DNA of 64,000 nt from Paenibacillus aceris (GTDB lineage: Bacteria > Bacillota > Bacilli > Paenibacillales > NBRC-103111): assembly GCF_017874035.1 (NCBI RefSeq), contig NZ_JAGGKV010000016.1:101468-165467 (forward strand). Reading direction: 5' to 3'. Under the pieces are notes generated by a model. That model had not been told where the DNA came from and did no database searches. It worked only from the letters and a program-made list of their open reading frames with translations. Position numbers and translations under genes: made by a program. Of the stretch, positions 55,588 to 64,000 are shown piece after piece (position 1 is the stretch's first letter; each line of letters begins with the position of its first letter).

Positions 55588-55630
55588 GGCCCCCTACAGT
55601 GAAATGATCGCTGTGGCGGGGCCTTTTTAT
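55588..55630 (+). terminator. Rho-independent terminator after the Gld-like operon
   Basis: GGCCCC and GGGGCC with an inner TACAG / CTGT form a long hairpin, followed by TTTTTAT. Confidence 0.8.
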
Positions 55631-55735
55631 GTCTTCATTTTGAGGGGATTTCAAAGGTTTTTTTTACCAAATGACATAAAACGGCATATTTTGGGAAACC
55701 TACAAAGAAGGAATGGAAAGGAGGGTAACATTCAT

Positions 55736-55960
55736 ATGTACAACAATCAAGGGAACCAAACCATTACCGGCAAAGAGCTCTCGTACCTATCGGATACGTT
55801 GAAGAACGAAGATTTGTTAGCAAAGCTATGCGTACACGCTTCTGTTGGCAGCCAAAGTCAATCATTGAAGCAAGCCATGTCCCAGCTTTCCCAGGAACGG
55901 CTCCAAAGCGTCAGCATCCTCATCAACACGCTGCAGCAGCAATCAGGCTTGACCCACTAA
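55736..55960 (+). CDS. Small coat-like protein (74 residues)
   Basis: The protein starts MYNNQGNQTITGKELSYLSD and is mostly helical and glutamine/serine-rich, like the short CotF-family spore coat proteins that pair with a longer CotF-like partner. GGAGGG precedes the ATG at ten bases. It lies 27 bases before the next, clearly CotF-like gene. A spore role is inferred from this pairing and composition. Upstream, CATATTTTG with ACC 16 bases before it is only a weak sigma-K-like match. Confidence 0.6.
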   Translation: MYNNQGNQTITGKELSYLSDTLKNEDLLAKLCVHASVGSQSQSLKQAMSQLSQERLQSVSILINTLQQQSGLTH

Positions 55961-55987
55961 CACGTTCATAGAGGAGGTGCAAGAAGC

Positions 55988-56767
55988 ATGTATCAACAAA
56001 ATCCATACCAACAACAGCAGCAGCAACAGGTTCACTTGCAAGAGCAGGACCTTGCTAATTTAGTTCTATCCGAGCTGAAACGCAGTGCAGGGGAGTACAC
56101 AACAGCGGTAACAGAGGCCGTTAATCCCCAAATTAAACAGACGTTTCAAACTTTACTGTCAAAGACACTTCAATGTCATGCGACATTATTTCAAGAAATT
56201 CAGAAACTCGGTTACTATGAGGTTCAACCGGCTGATCAGCAGCAACTTCAACAGGAGTTGCAGAAACAAAGCCAGACCGCAGCCCAGCTGCAGTCTTTCG
56301 TGCAGCAAAATTTGAGTCATTCGCCAACCATGAGCTACCAACAACAGGAGCCGACGGGGATCACGCAGCAGTACTCCCAAAGTCAGTACCAGCAGACGCA
56401 AAGCCAGCAGCAGAACCAAATCGCGGGCTTACATCAGGCAGCTATCCAACCAATGATAAATACGACCCAGTATCCGAATGCCGTGCATAACAATCAGGGG
56501 CAAGGATACGGATCAACTAATCAACACCAATCCTCCTACACGAGTGGGCAAGGGCAGCCAAATACGCAAGACCATCAAGGCTACGGCCAAACGAGCTATG
56601 GCTATTCCCAAGGCTATGCGGCATCATCTGGTTACGGAGCATCAGACAACGCTGGCATGACGGGCAAAGCGGCTAATCCAAGCATCGCTTCCCGCCAATC
56701 CTCTAATGTGACAGGCGAGAGCTCTTACATGAACAAACAACACGAGGGCAGCAAATATAGCTTTTAA
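55988..56767 (+). CDS. CotF-like spore coat protein with glutamine-rich tail
   Basis: This 259-residue protein has a polyglutamine start (YQQNPYQQQQQQQ). A CotF-type helical domain spans about 18-110 (LANLVLSELKRSAGEYTTAV, FQEIQKLGYYEVQPAD). The tail of about 140 residues is rich in Gln, Ser, Gly, Tyr and Asn (GYGSTNQHQSSYTSGQGQ, YGQTSYGYSQGYAASSGYG). Coat proteins of this type sit in the spore coat and cross-link or assemble by weak contacts. GAGGAGG precedes the ATG. The tail may be prion-like; see findings. Confidence 0.75.
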   Translation: MYQQNPYQQQQQQQVHLQEQDLANLVLSELKRSAGEYTTAVTEAVNPQIKQTFQTLLSKTLQCHATLFQEIQKLGYYEVQPADQQQLQQELQKQSQTAAQLQSFVQQNLSHSPTMSYQQQEPTGITQQYSQSQYQQTQSQQQNQIAGLHQAAIQPMINTTQYPNAVHNNQGQGYGSTNQHQSSYTSGQGQPNTQDHQGYGQTSYGYSQGYAASSGYGASDNAGMTGKAANPSIASRQSSNVTGESSYMNKQHEGSKYSF

Positions 56768-56785
56768 CATACTCCCTCATCTCAA

Positions 56786-56828
56786 AAGACGTCCGCAGCG
56801 CTTAGCTTAGGGCGTCTTCGTTTTTTTC
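56786..56828 (+). terminator. Rho-independent terminator after the coat-like genes
   Basis: AAGACG and CGTCTT arms with inner CC / GG pairs are followed by CGTTTTTTT. Confidence 0.7.
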
Positions 56829-56952
56829 TGAACCCAAATTATTTTTTATTTATTTTGTCCCGCTTTTCTCACAATCCTGGTATGGAACCAGCTTGTCACA
56901 CATATATAAGGAACATGGATGTCCAAACTTATGGGAAAAGGGAGTAGAGCTG

Positions 56953-57414
56953 ATGAAAAAAACATGGGTTTACGGCGCAGCTACTTTGATATTACTTGGA
57001 GCGGTGACAACAGCGTGCGGTTCTAAAGAGGAAGTCATAAGTTCTACTGGTGCAGGTCCCAAAGTAGCAACAGTGGCAGGAGCTCAAGCAGAAAGCAGTG
57101 TGAAAACAGTGACTTCAAACGCTAAACCGGCCATTGACGCACAAGTGTCTAAAGTGGATGGCAGAAATGTCACCATTACGTACCAAACAACGAATTTCCA
57201 GTTATCCAGCGAGAGTATGGACAAAGCGAATGTACAGGGTCAAGGACATCTGCATCTGTACGTTGACGGTAAGCAGAAGGCTATGATTGGCAAAACAGGA
57301 CCGTTAACGCTAAACAACTTAGCCGCCGGTAAGCATGAGATCCGGCTTGAGCTTCAGCAAAATGACCACAAGGATCTAAATGTCGAGAAAATTCTTAATA
57401 TTGAAGTGAAATAA
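56953..57414 (+). CDS. Small lipoprotein-like protein
   Basis: This 153-residue protein has a signal peptide ending in a lipobox-like LGAVTTAC, so it is probably lipid-attached outside the membrane. The -3 residue is threonine, which is unusual. The rest has a beta-rich domain with VTITYQTTNFQLSSESM, GHLHLYVDGKQKAM and LAAGKHEIRLELQQNDHK, resembling small DUF4399-like or Ig-like folds. I do not recognise a precise function. ATG 56953 follows AAGGGAG. It has its own terminator. Confidence 0.65.
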   Translation: MKKTWVYGAATLILLGAVTTACGSKEEVISSTGAGPKVATVAGAQAESSVKTVTSNAKPAIDAQVSKVDGRNVTITYQTTNFQLSSESMDKANVQGQGHLHLYVDGKQKAMIGKTGPLTLNNLAAGKHEIRLELQQNDHKDLNVEKILNIEVK

Positions 57415-57490
57415 GAGGGAACATTTGTGCGTATTTGGGCGGAAAACAAGCTCGGGTGAAGATCTGAACACGCTGCAAGCATATTCTTAG

Positions 57491-57517
57491 AAAAGACGGG
57501 CAAATAGCCCGTCTTTT
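57491..57517 (+). terminator. Rho-independent terminator after the lipoprotein gene
   Basis: AAAAGACGGGC and GCCCGTCTTTT pair around AAATA, ending in TTTTG. Confidence 0.85.
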
Positions 57518-57594
57518 GTCATTTGACACACCCGAATGCGTAGCATAGACTGTTGATAGTATGGCAGTTTTGCCGCCCAATCGGAGGGAAACAA

Positions 57595-58296
57595 TTGATC
57601 GTCGATATACGGAAGTGGAAACATGTTTTTAAGCTGGACCCGGATCGAGACATTTCTGATGAGGCGCTTGATCTCATTTGTCAGTCGGGAACGGATGCGA
57701 TTATGGTTGGAGGCTCAACAGGTGTAACGTTTGATAACACGGTGGATCTCATGGCCCGGATTCGCCAGTATGAACTGCCTTGTGTACTAGAGATTTCCAA
57801 CCAAGAGGCTATCGTCCCCGGGTTCGATCTTTTTTTCATACCGGTGGTGTTGAATGCAGAAGATCCGAATTGGATCGTCGGGCAGCATCATGAAGCGTTG
57901 AAGGAGTACGGCTCGTTGTTGAATTGGGATGAAATCGTGGCGGAGGGCTATGTGATTCTCAATGGCGAAGCTGCGGCTGCGAAGCTGACGAAGGCTCGTG
58001 TGAACTTGGATGCCAAGGATGTGGCGGCTTACGCGCGCATGGCGGACAAGTTATTTAACATGCCAATTGTATACTTGGAATACAGTGGTGTCTTCGGTGA
58101 TATGGAACTGGTCAGACGGACGCGGCAAGTACTGGAGAATGCCCGTTTATTTTATGGGGGCGGCATCGACTGCTTAGCCAAAGCGCAGCAAGCGGCGGAA
58201 GTGGCAGATACCATTGTCGTAGGCAATATCATCTATAGTGATCTGGAGCAGGCGCTTCGGACAGTGAACGTGAATTTTGATAGAACAGGAAGGTAA
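57595..58296 (+). CDS. pcrB: Heptaprenylglyceryl phosphate synthase
   Basis: This 233-residue TIM-barrel enzyme joins heptaprenyl diphosphate to sn-glycerol 1-phosphate in Bacillales. Typical stretches are KHVFKLDPDRDISDEAL, IMVGGSTGVT, PCVLEISNQEAIVPGFDLFFIPVVLN, VYLEYSGVFG and FYGGGIDCLAKA, the last two binding the phosphate. TTG 57595 follows GGAGGG. pcrA begins four bases after the stop, the standard pcrB-pcrA-ligA arrangement. Confidence 0.93.
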   Translation: MIVDIRKWKHVFKLDPDRDISDEALDLICQSGTDAIMVGGSTGVTFDNTVDLMARIRQYELPCVLEISNQEAIVPGFDLFFIPVVLNAEDPNWIVGQHHEALKEYGSLLNWDEIVAEGYVILNGEAAAAKLTKARVNLDAKDVAAYARMADKLFNMPIVYLEYSGVFGDMELVRRTRQVLENARLFYGGGIDCLAKAQQAAEVADTIVVGNIIYSDLEQALRTVNVNFDRTGR

Positions 58297-58300
58297 CTTA

Positions 58301-60655
58301 ATGAACGAGACAGTCAATATCTTAGATGCGATTAAAAGGTTGAATCCCCAGCAGCGCAAAGCGGTCGAAGCGGTTGACGGTCCACTTTTGATTATGGCTG
58401 GAGCGGGAAGCGGGAAGACACGCGTGCTCACGCATCGGATTGCTTACCTGATCGGCACCCGCAAAGCGGCGCCATGGAGCATCCTGGCCCTTACGTTTAC
58501 GAACAAAGCGGCACGTGAGATGCAAGAGCGTGTGGGCAAGTTGGTCGGCGGGAGCGGGAGCGATATTTGGGTTTCCACGTTTCACTCCATGTGTGTGAGA
58601 ATGTTGCGTAGAGATATTACACGAATCGGTTTTACGTCGAATTTTACCATTCTGGATTCAGGCGACCAGCTCTCAGTGATTAAAGCCTGCTGCAAGGAAC
58701 TCAACATTGACACGAAGAAGTTCGAGCCCAAAGCATTTCAAGCGGCGATCTCTACAGCCAAAAATGAACTTATATCTCCTAAACAATTTGAAGATAAAAT
58801 CGGTGACTACTTCGACGGACTGACCTCGAAAATATATACGCTCTACCAAAAAAAGCTGAGAAGCAACAACTCCCTGGATTTCGATGATCTGATTATGGCA
58901 ACCATTCATTTGTTTAACGAAGTTCCAGAGGTTCTGGATTACTACCAAAACAAATTTCAATATATCCACGTTGATGAGTATCAAGATACGAATAGAGCGC
59001 AGTATATGCTGTGTCAAATGATTGCGGCCAAACACAAACGCATTTGCGTTGTGGGGGACAGCGATCAGTCTATTTATCGTTGGCGCGGCGCCGACATTAC
59101 GAATATCCTTAATTTCGAAAAAGATTACCCGGATGCCACATCGATTCTTCTGGAGCAAAATTATCGCTCCACCTCAAATATATTGACGGCGGCCAATAAA
59201 GTCATCGCTAATAATACGGGCCGTAAGCCCAAAAATTTGTGGACGGATAAAGAGGGCGGCGTAGGCATCAAGCTATTTCAAGCTGACACTGAGCATGAAG
59301 AAGGCTATTTCATTACAAGTGAAATTAATAAGAACAAGTCCAAGGGTAAAAAGTTCGCTGATCATGCCATTCTCTACCGGACGAACGCCCAATCACGGGT
59401 AATAGAGGAGATTCTCATTAAATCCGACATTTCGTATACGATTGTGGGCGGCGTGAAGTTCTACGATCGTAAAGAAATCAAAGATATTTTGGCTTACCTG
59501 CGTCTCATCTCCAATCCGGACGATGATATCAGCTTGAATCGGATCGTCAATGTACCGAAACGGGGAATTGGTGATACCACAATGGATAAAGTCGCGGATA
59601 TGGCGGCACGTCGTGGTATATCATTATTTGCTATGCTGGAGGAAATTGATGTCCTGGAAATTAACTCGAAGGCGAAGCATGCGTTAGCCGATTTCCGGGA
59701 GATGATCGATAATCTGAACCGGATGGTTGAATACTTATCCGTAACAGAGCTTACCGAGAAAGTGTTGGAATTATCGCAGTACCGCTTGGAGATGCAGCGC
59801 GAGAATACGATTGAATCTAAGGCTCGTCTCGAAAATATCGAAGAGTTCCTGTCTGTGACCATGGATTTTGAGAAGCGCAATGAGGACAAGTCCCTCATTT
59901 CGTTCCTGACCGATTTGGCGTTGATCGCCGATATCGATTCGTTAGATAAAGACAAACCAGAGGAAGAACAAGACGCTGTTGTACTGATGACGATGCACAG
60001 CGCCAAAGGTCTGGAGTTCCCGGTTGTTTTCATCATCGGGATGGAAGAAGGCGTCTTCCCGCACAGCCGGGCTTTTGCGGATAACGAAGAGCTCGAAGAA
60101 GAGCGCCGTCTAGCCTATGTCGGCATCACGCGCGCCGAGGAAGAGCTGTTCCTCACGTGCGCGCGCATGCGCACGCTTTTTGGCCGCACCGCCGCTAACG
60201 CGCCATCGCGATTCCTGCAGGAGATTCCGCCGGAACTCCTGGAGAAGGTCTCGATGGGAGGCTCCATCGGCGGGGGCTTTTCCCGAGCTGGCCGCACCAG
60301 CTCGTGGGGAAGCAGCGGAGGCGGCAGCGCCGCCGCCTCCTCTACGAGCCGCGGTTCCACCGGCTCGTCAGCCTGGGGCACGCCGTCTTCGTTCGGACGG
60401 CCAAGTGCCGGCGCGGCTGCGCCAAGCCCTGCAGCGGCTGTGAAGCCGCCTGCGTTCCGAGCTCCGCAGCCTGCCGCAGGCGGCGCGGTGCCGGACTACA
60501 AAGCCAGCGACAAAGTGTCGCATGGCAAGTGGGGCATCGGCACCGTCGTGTCCGTGAAGGGCTCGGGTGACGACACCGAGCTGCAAATTGCTTTCCCGGC
60601 GCCTGTGGGCCTAAAACGCCTGCTGGCGAAGTTCGCCCCGATTACCAAAGTGTAG
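58301..60655 (+). CDS. pcrA: ATP-dependent DNA helicase PcrA
   Basis: This 784-residue SF1A helicase unwinds DNA 3' to 5' in repair and rolling-circle replication. Walker A AGAGSGKT is at 33-40, DEYQDTN near 227, GDSDQSIYRWRGAD near 250, and TMHSAKGLEFPVVF and VGITRAEEEL follow. The linker at about 655-735 is unusually rich in Ser, Gly, Ala and Pro. The protein ends in a Tudor-like domain (SDKVSHGKWGIGTVVSVKGSG) that binds RNA polymerase in related proteins. The start follows GGAAGGTAAC. Confidence 0.95.
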   Translation: MNETVNILDAIKRLNPQQRKAVEAVDGPLLIMAGAGSGKTRVLTHRIAYLIGTRKAAPWSILALTFTNKAAREMQERVGKLVGGSGSDIWVSTFHSMCVRMLRRDITRIGFTSNFTILDSGDQLSVIKACCKELNIDTKKFEPKAFQAAISTAKNELISPKQFEDKIGDYFDGLTSKIYTLYQKKLRSNNSLDFDDLIMATIHLFNEVPEVLDYYQNKFQYIHVDEYQDTNRAQYMLCQMIAAKHKRICVVGDSDQSIYRWRGADITNILNFEKDYPDATSILLEQNYRSTSNILTAANKVIANNTGRKPKNLWTDKEGGVGIKLFQADTEHEEGYFITSEINKNKSKGKKFADHAILYRTNAQSRVIEEILIKSDISYTIVGGVKFYDRKEIKDILAYLRLISNPDDDISLNRIVNVPKRGIGDTTMDKVADMAARRGISLFAMLEEIDVLEINSKAKHALADFREMIDNLNRMVEYLSVTELTEKVLELSQYRLEMQRENTIESKARLENIEEFLSVTMDFEKRNEDKSLISFLTDLALIADIDSLDKDKPEEEQDAVVLMTMHSAKGLEFPVVFIIGMEEGVFPHSRAFADNEELEEERRLAYVGITRAEEELFLTCARMRTLFGRTAANAPSRFLQEIPPELLEKVSMGGSIGGGFSRAGRTSSWGSSGGGSAAASSTSRGSTGSSAWGTPSSFGRPSAGAAAPSPAAAVKPPAFRAPQPAAGGAVPDYKASDKVSHGKWGIGTVVSVKGSGDDTELQIAFPAPVGLKRLLAKFAPITKV

Positions 60656-60712
60656 GGGCAGGTCATTTCAGCCTTGGAATACACATTTCCCATTAGAGAG
60701 GAAGAGCCCGTA

Positions 60713-62734
60713 ATGACAGATGCCATCGCGGCAATGAAAACCCTCATCCAAGAAATTAACAAGCACAATCATAATTACTATACGCTCGACCAGCCGACAA
60801 TTTCGGATGCCGAGTGGGACGCTTTATATGATCGATTAGCAGCGCTGGAGAAGGAGACAGGGACCATCCTGCCTTCTTCCCCGACCCAGCGTGTGGGCGG
60901 CGGTATTTTGAAGGGTTTCGATCCACACCGTCATCTAGCTCGTCTATGGAGCTTGGACAAAGCGCAAAATGCCGAAGATCTGCAAACCTGGCATGCGCGC
61001 GTACTTAAGCTGATTGCTGACTACAACAGCAAAAACCCAGGAACCCCGTTACCAGACCCTACATATGTAGTCGAATTAAAGTTTGACGGACTTACACTTA
61101 ACCTTACCTATGAGGGGGGACAGCTCACGCAAGCGTCCACACGTGGTAACGGTACGGTGGGAGAGGGCATTTTGGCGCAGATCAAGACGATTAAGTCCAT
61201 TCCGCTCGAAATTCCTTACGATCAGGGGACGATTGAAGTGCAGGGCGAAGGCATGATGTTCCTGTCTGTCCTTGAAGCATACAACCAAACGGCCGCAGAT
61301 CCGCTCAAGAACGCCCGTAACGCGGCAGCTGGCGCACTGCGCAACCTGAATCCCAAAATGACCGCAGAGCGTAAGTTGAACGCTTTCTTCTATAATGTTG
61401 GCTACTCTGACAATATCCAATTCCAAAATCATGCGGATATGGTCCAGTTTCTGCGGGACAATCATTTCAAAATAAGCAACCGCACGCGATATTTCACTAC
61501 GATCGAAGAGGTAAGCGTGGAGTTGGAGCGGATCGCGGAAGAGCGCTCAAGCTTTGACTTTCTCATTGACGGAAGCGTCGTAAAGCTTACGGACATGAGG
61601 ACTCGCGAAGTCCTCGGGTATACCGAGAAATTCCCGCGCTGGGCGATTGCGTATAAGTTTGAAGCCGAAGAAGCGACAACGATCCTGCAAAGCGTATCAT
61701 GGGAAGTGGGCCGCACCGGCAAAATCACGCCTTTAGCCCGTGTTGAAGCCGTTGATCTCGCTGGCGTCACCGTACAGAATTGTACGCTGAACAATATCGG
61801 CGACATCGAACGCAAGAACCTCAAGCATGCCTTGGGCAGCCTCGTCTTCATCCGGCGCTCCAATGACGTCATTCCTGAAATTCTCGGTAAAGTGACCGAG
61901 GAGAATGACGGTGGGGAAATTGTCGCTCCGACGCACTGTCCTTCCTGCGGCAGCGAGCTGGAGATGCGTGGTGCACATCTATTCTGCTTGAATCGTTTAG
62001 GCTGCAGTCCGCAGCTCGTTGGGCGTATGTCCCATTTTGCATCGCGCGATGCCATGGACATTGAGTTCTTCAGCGAGATGACAGCCTCGCAGCTGCACCA
62101 AGAGCTTGGCGTCAATGATCCTGCGGATCTGTATACGCTGCAGTTTGACGATCTCGTAAAGCTCGACCGCTTTGGAGAGAAGAAGGCCCGTAACCTTTTG
62201 GGCGCTCTGGAGAAAAGCAAAACTCGCGATCTCGCGTCGTTCCTGTATGCGCTCGGGATTCCCAACTCCGGCAAGACGACAACGAAGGTGCTGGCCGATC
62301 ATTACCGCAGCCTATCTCAGATTATGGCGGCAACACCGGAGGAACTTATCACACTTCCCGATGTGGGCGGCATTGTCGCGGAGAGTATTTATTCGTTCTT
62401 CCGCGATCCTGTGATGGTGTCCAGCATTGAGCGCATGTTAGCTGCCGGTGTCAACCCGATCGCGGAGGAGCCTGCGGCTGTTCTGGCCAGTCCGGATAGT
62501 CCGTTCTTTGGCAAAACCGTCGTTCTGACGGGTACGCTTTCCACCATGGGGCGTGACGAATGCGCCAAGAAGCTTGAAGCTCTTGGTGCCAAAATTACCG
62601 GCAGCGTTTCGAAGAAAACGGACATCGTCATTGCGGGGGAGAGCGCCGGCAGTAAGCTGACCAAAGCACAGGAGCTTGGCATACGGATTATTGATGATGA
62701 ACAGGAGCTTTTGCAGCTGCTGGGTGAAGGTTGA
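60713..62734 (+). CDS. ligA: NAD-dependent DNA ligase, divergent form
   Basis: This 673-residue protein has all LigA parts: domain Ia (YYTLDQPTISDAEWDALYD), adenylation domain with the lysine in ELKFDG (Lys123), OB fold, a four-cysteine zinc finger (CPSCGSE...FCLNRLGC), helix-hairpin-helix repeats and a BRCT domain (residues about 595-673). Some motifs differ from the usual: KFDG, TRGNGTVGE in place of TRGDG-GE, and ARLWSLDKAQ in place of PMLSLDNAF. It seals nicks using NAD. ATG 60713 follows AGAGGAAG. It is in the normal place after pcrA. Confidence 0.93.
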   Translation: MTDAIAAMKTLIQEINKHNHNYYTLDQPTISDAEWDALYDRLAALEKETGTILPSSPTQRVGGGILKGFDPHRHLARLWSLDKAQNAEDLQTWHARVLKLIADYNSKNPGTPLPDPTYVVELKFDGLTLNLTYEGGQLTQASTRGNGTVGEGILAQIKTIKSIPLEIPYDQGTIEVQGEGMMFLSVLEAYNQTAADPLKNARNAAAGALRNLNPKMTAERKLNAFFYNVGYSDNIQFQNHADMVQFLRDNHFKISNRTRYFTTIEEVSVELERIAEERSSFDFLIDGSVVKLTDMRTREVLGYTEKFPRWAIAYKFEAEEATTILQSVSWEVGRTGKITPLARVEAVDLAGVTVQNCTLNNIGDIERKNLKHALGSLVFIRRSNDVIPEILGKVTEENDGGEIVAPTHCPSCGSELEMRGAHLFCLNRLGCSPQLVGRMSHFASRDAMDIEFFSEMTASQLHQELGVNDPADLYTLQFDDLVKLDRFGEKKARNLLGALEKSKTRDLASFLYALGIPNSGKTTTKVLADHYRSLSQIMAATPEELITLPDVGGIVAESIYSFFRDPVMVSSIERMLAAGVNPIAEEPAAVLASPDSPFFGKTVVLTGTLSTMGRDECAKKLEALGAKITGSVSKKTDIVIAGESAGSKLTKAQELGIRIIDDEQELLQLLGEG

Positions 62735-62763
62735 TTTAATATTTTTGAAAAGAGGGCTGCGCC

Positions 62764-63738
62764 ATGCCGAAATACTTGCACATTGTGAACGGAGACGTTT
62801 TCGGAGATAAGCTTCGTGCGTCAAATATAGATGGCGAAATAGTGGTGTGGCGCGAGTCTTTATATGAAGGACCTATTGGCATGCAAATGTCCGATAGCGT
62901 CCTTTTAACTCTCAGGGCCTCCTATATGTTCCAAAAGCACAGCATACCGGAGCAGATATTTCTGTCCAATACTCGCCTGCAGGAGATGAGGTTGGACGAG
63001 CTCTCGGGAGAAGTGGACGAAATTATCCTATGGTTTGATCATGATCTTTTTGACCAATTGATGCTTTGTTACTTGCTGTCACGCCTATCCGTACTGCCAA
63101 GAGGTTCCATTCGATTATCCTTAATCCAGTACGATCAAATGGTCGACCATCAAATTTCTAAACTGTACAGGGAATTGTCGTCAGTAACGGAGGATCAACT
63201 CACGCTTGCGGTTAAGGTGTGGACTGCCTATTCGGCCTCTGAGCCGTTGTCTCTATCTGTTTTAATGGAGGACGATCTTTCGGCGCTTCCATTTCTTAAA
63301 AGGGCTCTAACGGCTAATTATGGGCGTTATCCTTCTATGCATAATGGCTTGAATGGTATACAACAGCTCATTCTTGAAGAAATTAAGGATGGAGAGGTTG
63401 TAGTTCTATCTTTATTTCAAAAGATAAACAGGAAAACCAGTGAATTTGGTTTAGGTGATTTGCAGTTCTGGGGCATGTTGGAACAACTTCGGTCATGTGA
63501 ATACCCCTTACTCCTTCTTGTTGGCGGAGACAGGTTCCCTAAATACGGCGAGGCCTTACCGTTTCAATTCGAAAATTGGAGAGTAAGGTTAACTGATATG
63601 GGTAAACTAGTTCTCACAGGTAAACAAGACCATGTATTGTTGAATGGAATTGATGATTGGATCGGCGGCGTGCATTTGTTTGGAAAACAGCATGTTTGGC
63701 GCCGAAATGCAGTAGATTCAGGATTTCAGAGGATGTAA
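62764..63738 (+). CDS. DUF1835-domain protein
   Basis: This 324-residue protein starts KYLHIVNGDVFGDKLRASNIDGEIVVWRESLYEGP, the DUF1835 beginning, and has DEIILWFDHDLFDQLMLCYLLS near residue 83. A C-terminal DUF3658-like helical part follows. The DUF1835 family has no known function; members appear in Bacilli as stand-alone genes. AAGAGGG precedes the ATG. There is no terminator-like hairpin before the rRNA promoter. Confidence 0.82.
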   Translation: MPKYLHIVNGDVFGDKLRASNIDGEIVVWRESLYEGPIGMQMSDSVLLTLRASYMFQKHSIPEQIFLSNTRLQEMRLDELSGEVDEIILWFDHDLFDQLMLCYLLSRLSVLPRGSIRLSLIQYDQMVDHQISKLYRELSSVTEDQLTLAVKVWTAYSASEPLSLSVLMEDDLSALPFLKRALTANYGRYPSMHNGLNGIQQLILEEIKDGEVVVLSLFQKINRKTSEFGLGDLQFWGMLEQLRSCEYPLLLLVGGDRFPKYGEALPFQFENWRVRLTDMGKLVLTGKQDHVLLNGIDDWIGGVHLFGKQHVWRRNAVDSGFQRM

Positions 63739-63760
63739 GATAATGTATGTAAAAAGATGC

Positions 63761-63789
63761 TTGCAATTCGTTTTGAAACCTGATAATAT
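63761..63789 (+). promoter_or_regulatory. rRNA operon promoter
   Basis: A -35 TTGCAA at 63761-63766 and -10 TAATAT at 63784-63789 are 17 bases apart. They lie about 175 bases before the 16S gene. Confidence 0.65.
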
Positions 63790-63845
63790 ATGTTCTTGTC
63801 ACCGCAAGAGCGACACATTAACGCTTTAAACGGTAACGCAATAAA

Positions 63846-63859
63846 GCTCTTTGAAAACT
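63846..63859 (+). promoter_or_regulatory. boxA-type antitermination element in the rRNA leader
   Basis: GCTCTTTGAAAACT is the boxA form common in Bacillales rRNA leaders, where NusB/NusE bind to prevent early termination. Confidence 0.7.
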
Positions 63860-63962
63860 GAACAAATGGATGAAGTACATCAGCAAATTCAATCGCATTA
63901 GCGATTAAATGAGATTGCAAAATCTCGCTAGCAAGTCAATGAGTACAATTAAGCTTTTCTAT

Positions 63963-64000
63963 TATGGAGAGTTTGATCCTGGCTCAGGACGAACGCTGGC
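63963..64000 (+). rRNA. rrs: 16S ribosomal RNA, 5' end only
   Basis: GAGAGTTTGATCCTGGCTCA followed by GGACGAACGCTGGC is the universal start of bacterial 16S rRNA. Only about 38 bases are in the window. The leader before it carries a promoter and boxA. The exact mature 5' end is approximate. Confidence 0.97.

Noticed and set aside
63790..63960. Search for tRNA genes in the rRNA leader
   Set aside because: No cloverleaf with a TTCGA-type arm or matching acceptor stem was found.

Overview
The window looks like chromosomal DNA of a Paenibacillus or a close relative in the Bacillales. Supporting signs are strong AGGAGG-type ribosome binding sites, frequent TTG and GTG starts, sporulation-type coat genes, FtsEX, MotAB and MinJ homologues, and a gene order close to that of Bacillus subtilis: hpf-secA-prfB-yvjA, then ftsEX-ctpB-minJ, then uvrBA. 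The Bacillus order is recalled knowledge; no database search was run.

Layout. (1) 1-6.9 kb is an AT-rich nucleotide-sugar and glycosyltransferase cluster. It starts inside a glycosyltransferase and carries rfbF, rfbG, a sugar C-methyltransferase, a 3,5-epimerase-like protein, two left-handed beta-helix acyltransferases and an SDR protein, consistent with a CDP-linked C-methyl-branched deoxyhexose. (2) 6.9-7.0 kb holds a tight cluster of DnaA-box-like sites. (3) 7.1-13 kb holds a cold-shock protein, hpf with a sigma-H-type promoter, secA, prfB with its programmed frameshift, and a YitT-family protein. (4) 13.6-21.8 kb is a full argCJBDFGH run behind a promoter overlapped by an ArgR-like palindrome. 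(5) 21.8-25.1 kb is a reverse-strand DUF4097/HAAS pair and a VanW protein. (6) 25.3-31.3 kb holds ftsE, ftsX, an EnvC/CwlO-like M23 protein, a CtpB-type protease and MinJ. (7) 31.4-33.0 kb is motA-motB on the reverse strand, divergent from uvrB-uvrA (33.3-38.2 kb). (8) 39.4-47.5 kb is a reverse-strand operon described below. (9) 47.7-50.3 kb is a U32-family protein, followed by about 1.2 kb of repeat-rich non-coding DNA. (10) 51.5-55.6 kb is a Gld-like ABC transporter operon. (11) 55.7-57.4 kb holds two coat-like genes and a small lipoprotein. (12) 57.6-63.7 kb is pcrB-pcrA-ligA and a DUF1835 gene, and the window ends at the start of a 16S rRNA gene.

The most interesting element is the 39.4-47.5 kb operon. 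It has the parts of a Dlt (teichoic acid D-alanylation) machine: a DltB-like MBOAT acyltransferase, a DltD-like SGNH protein, an acyl carrier protein, and a 36-residue DltX-like microprotein with the F-x-Y-x-x-F tail. In place of the DltA adenylating enzyme it has a class II aminoacyl-tRNA-synthetase-like amino acid:[carrier protein] ligase. A large membrane-anchored FG-GAP repeat protein and a sugar-phosphate isomerase-like protein flank it. I infer a Dlt-like system that aminoacylates an unknown cell-envelope target with an amino acid activated by a synthetase-like enzyme.
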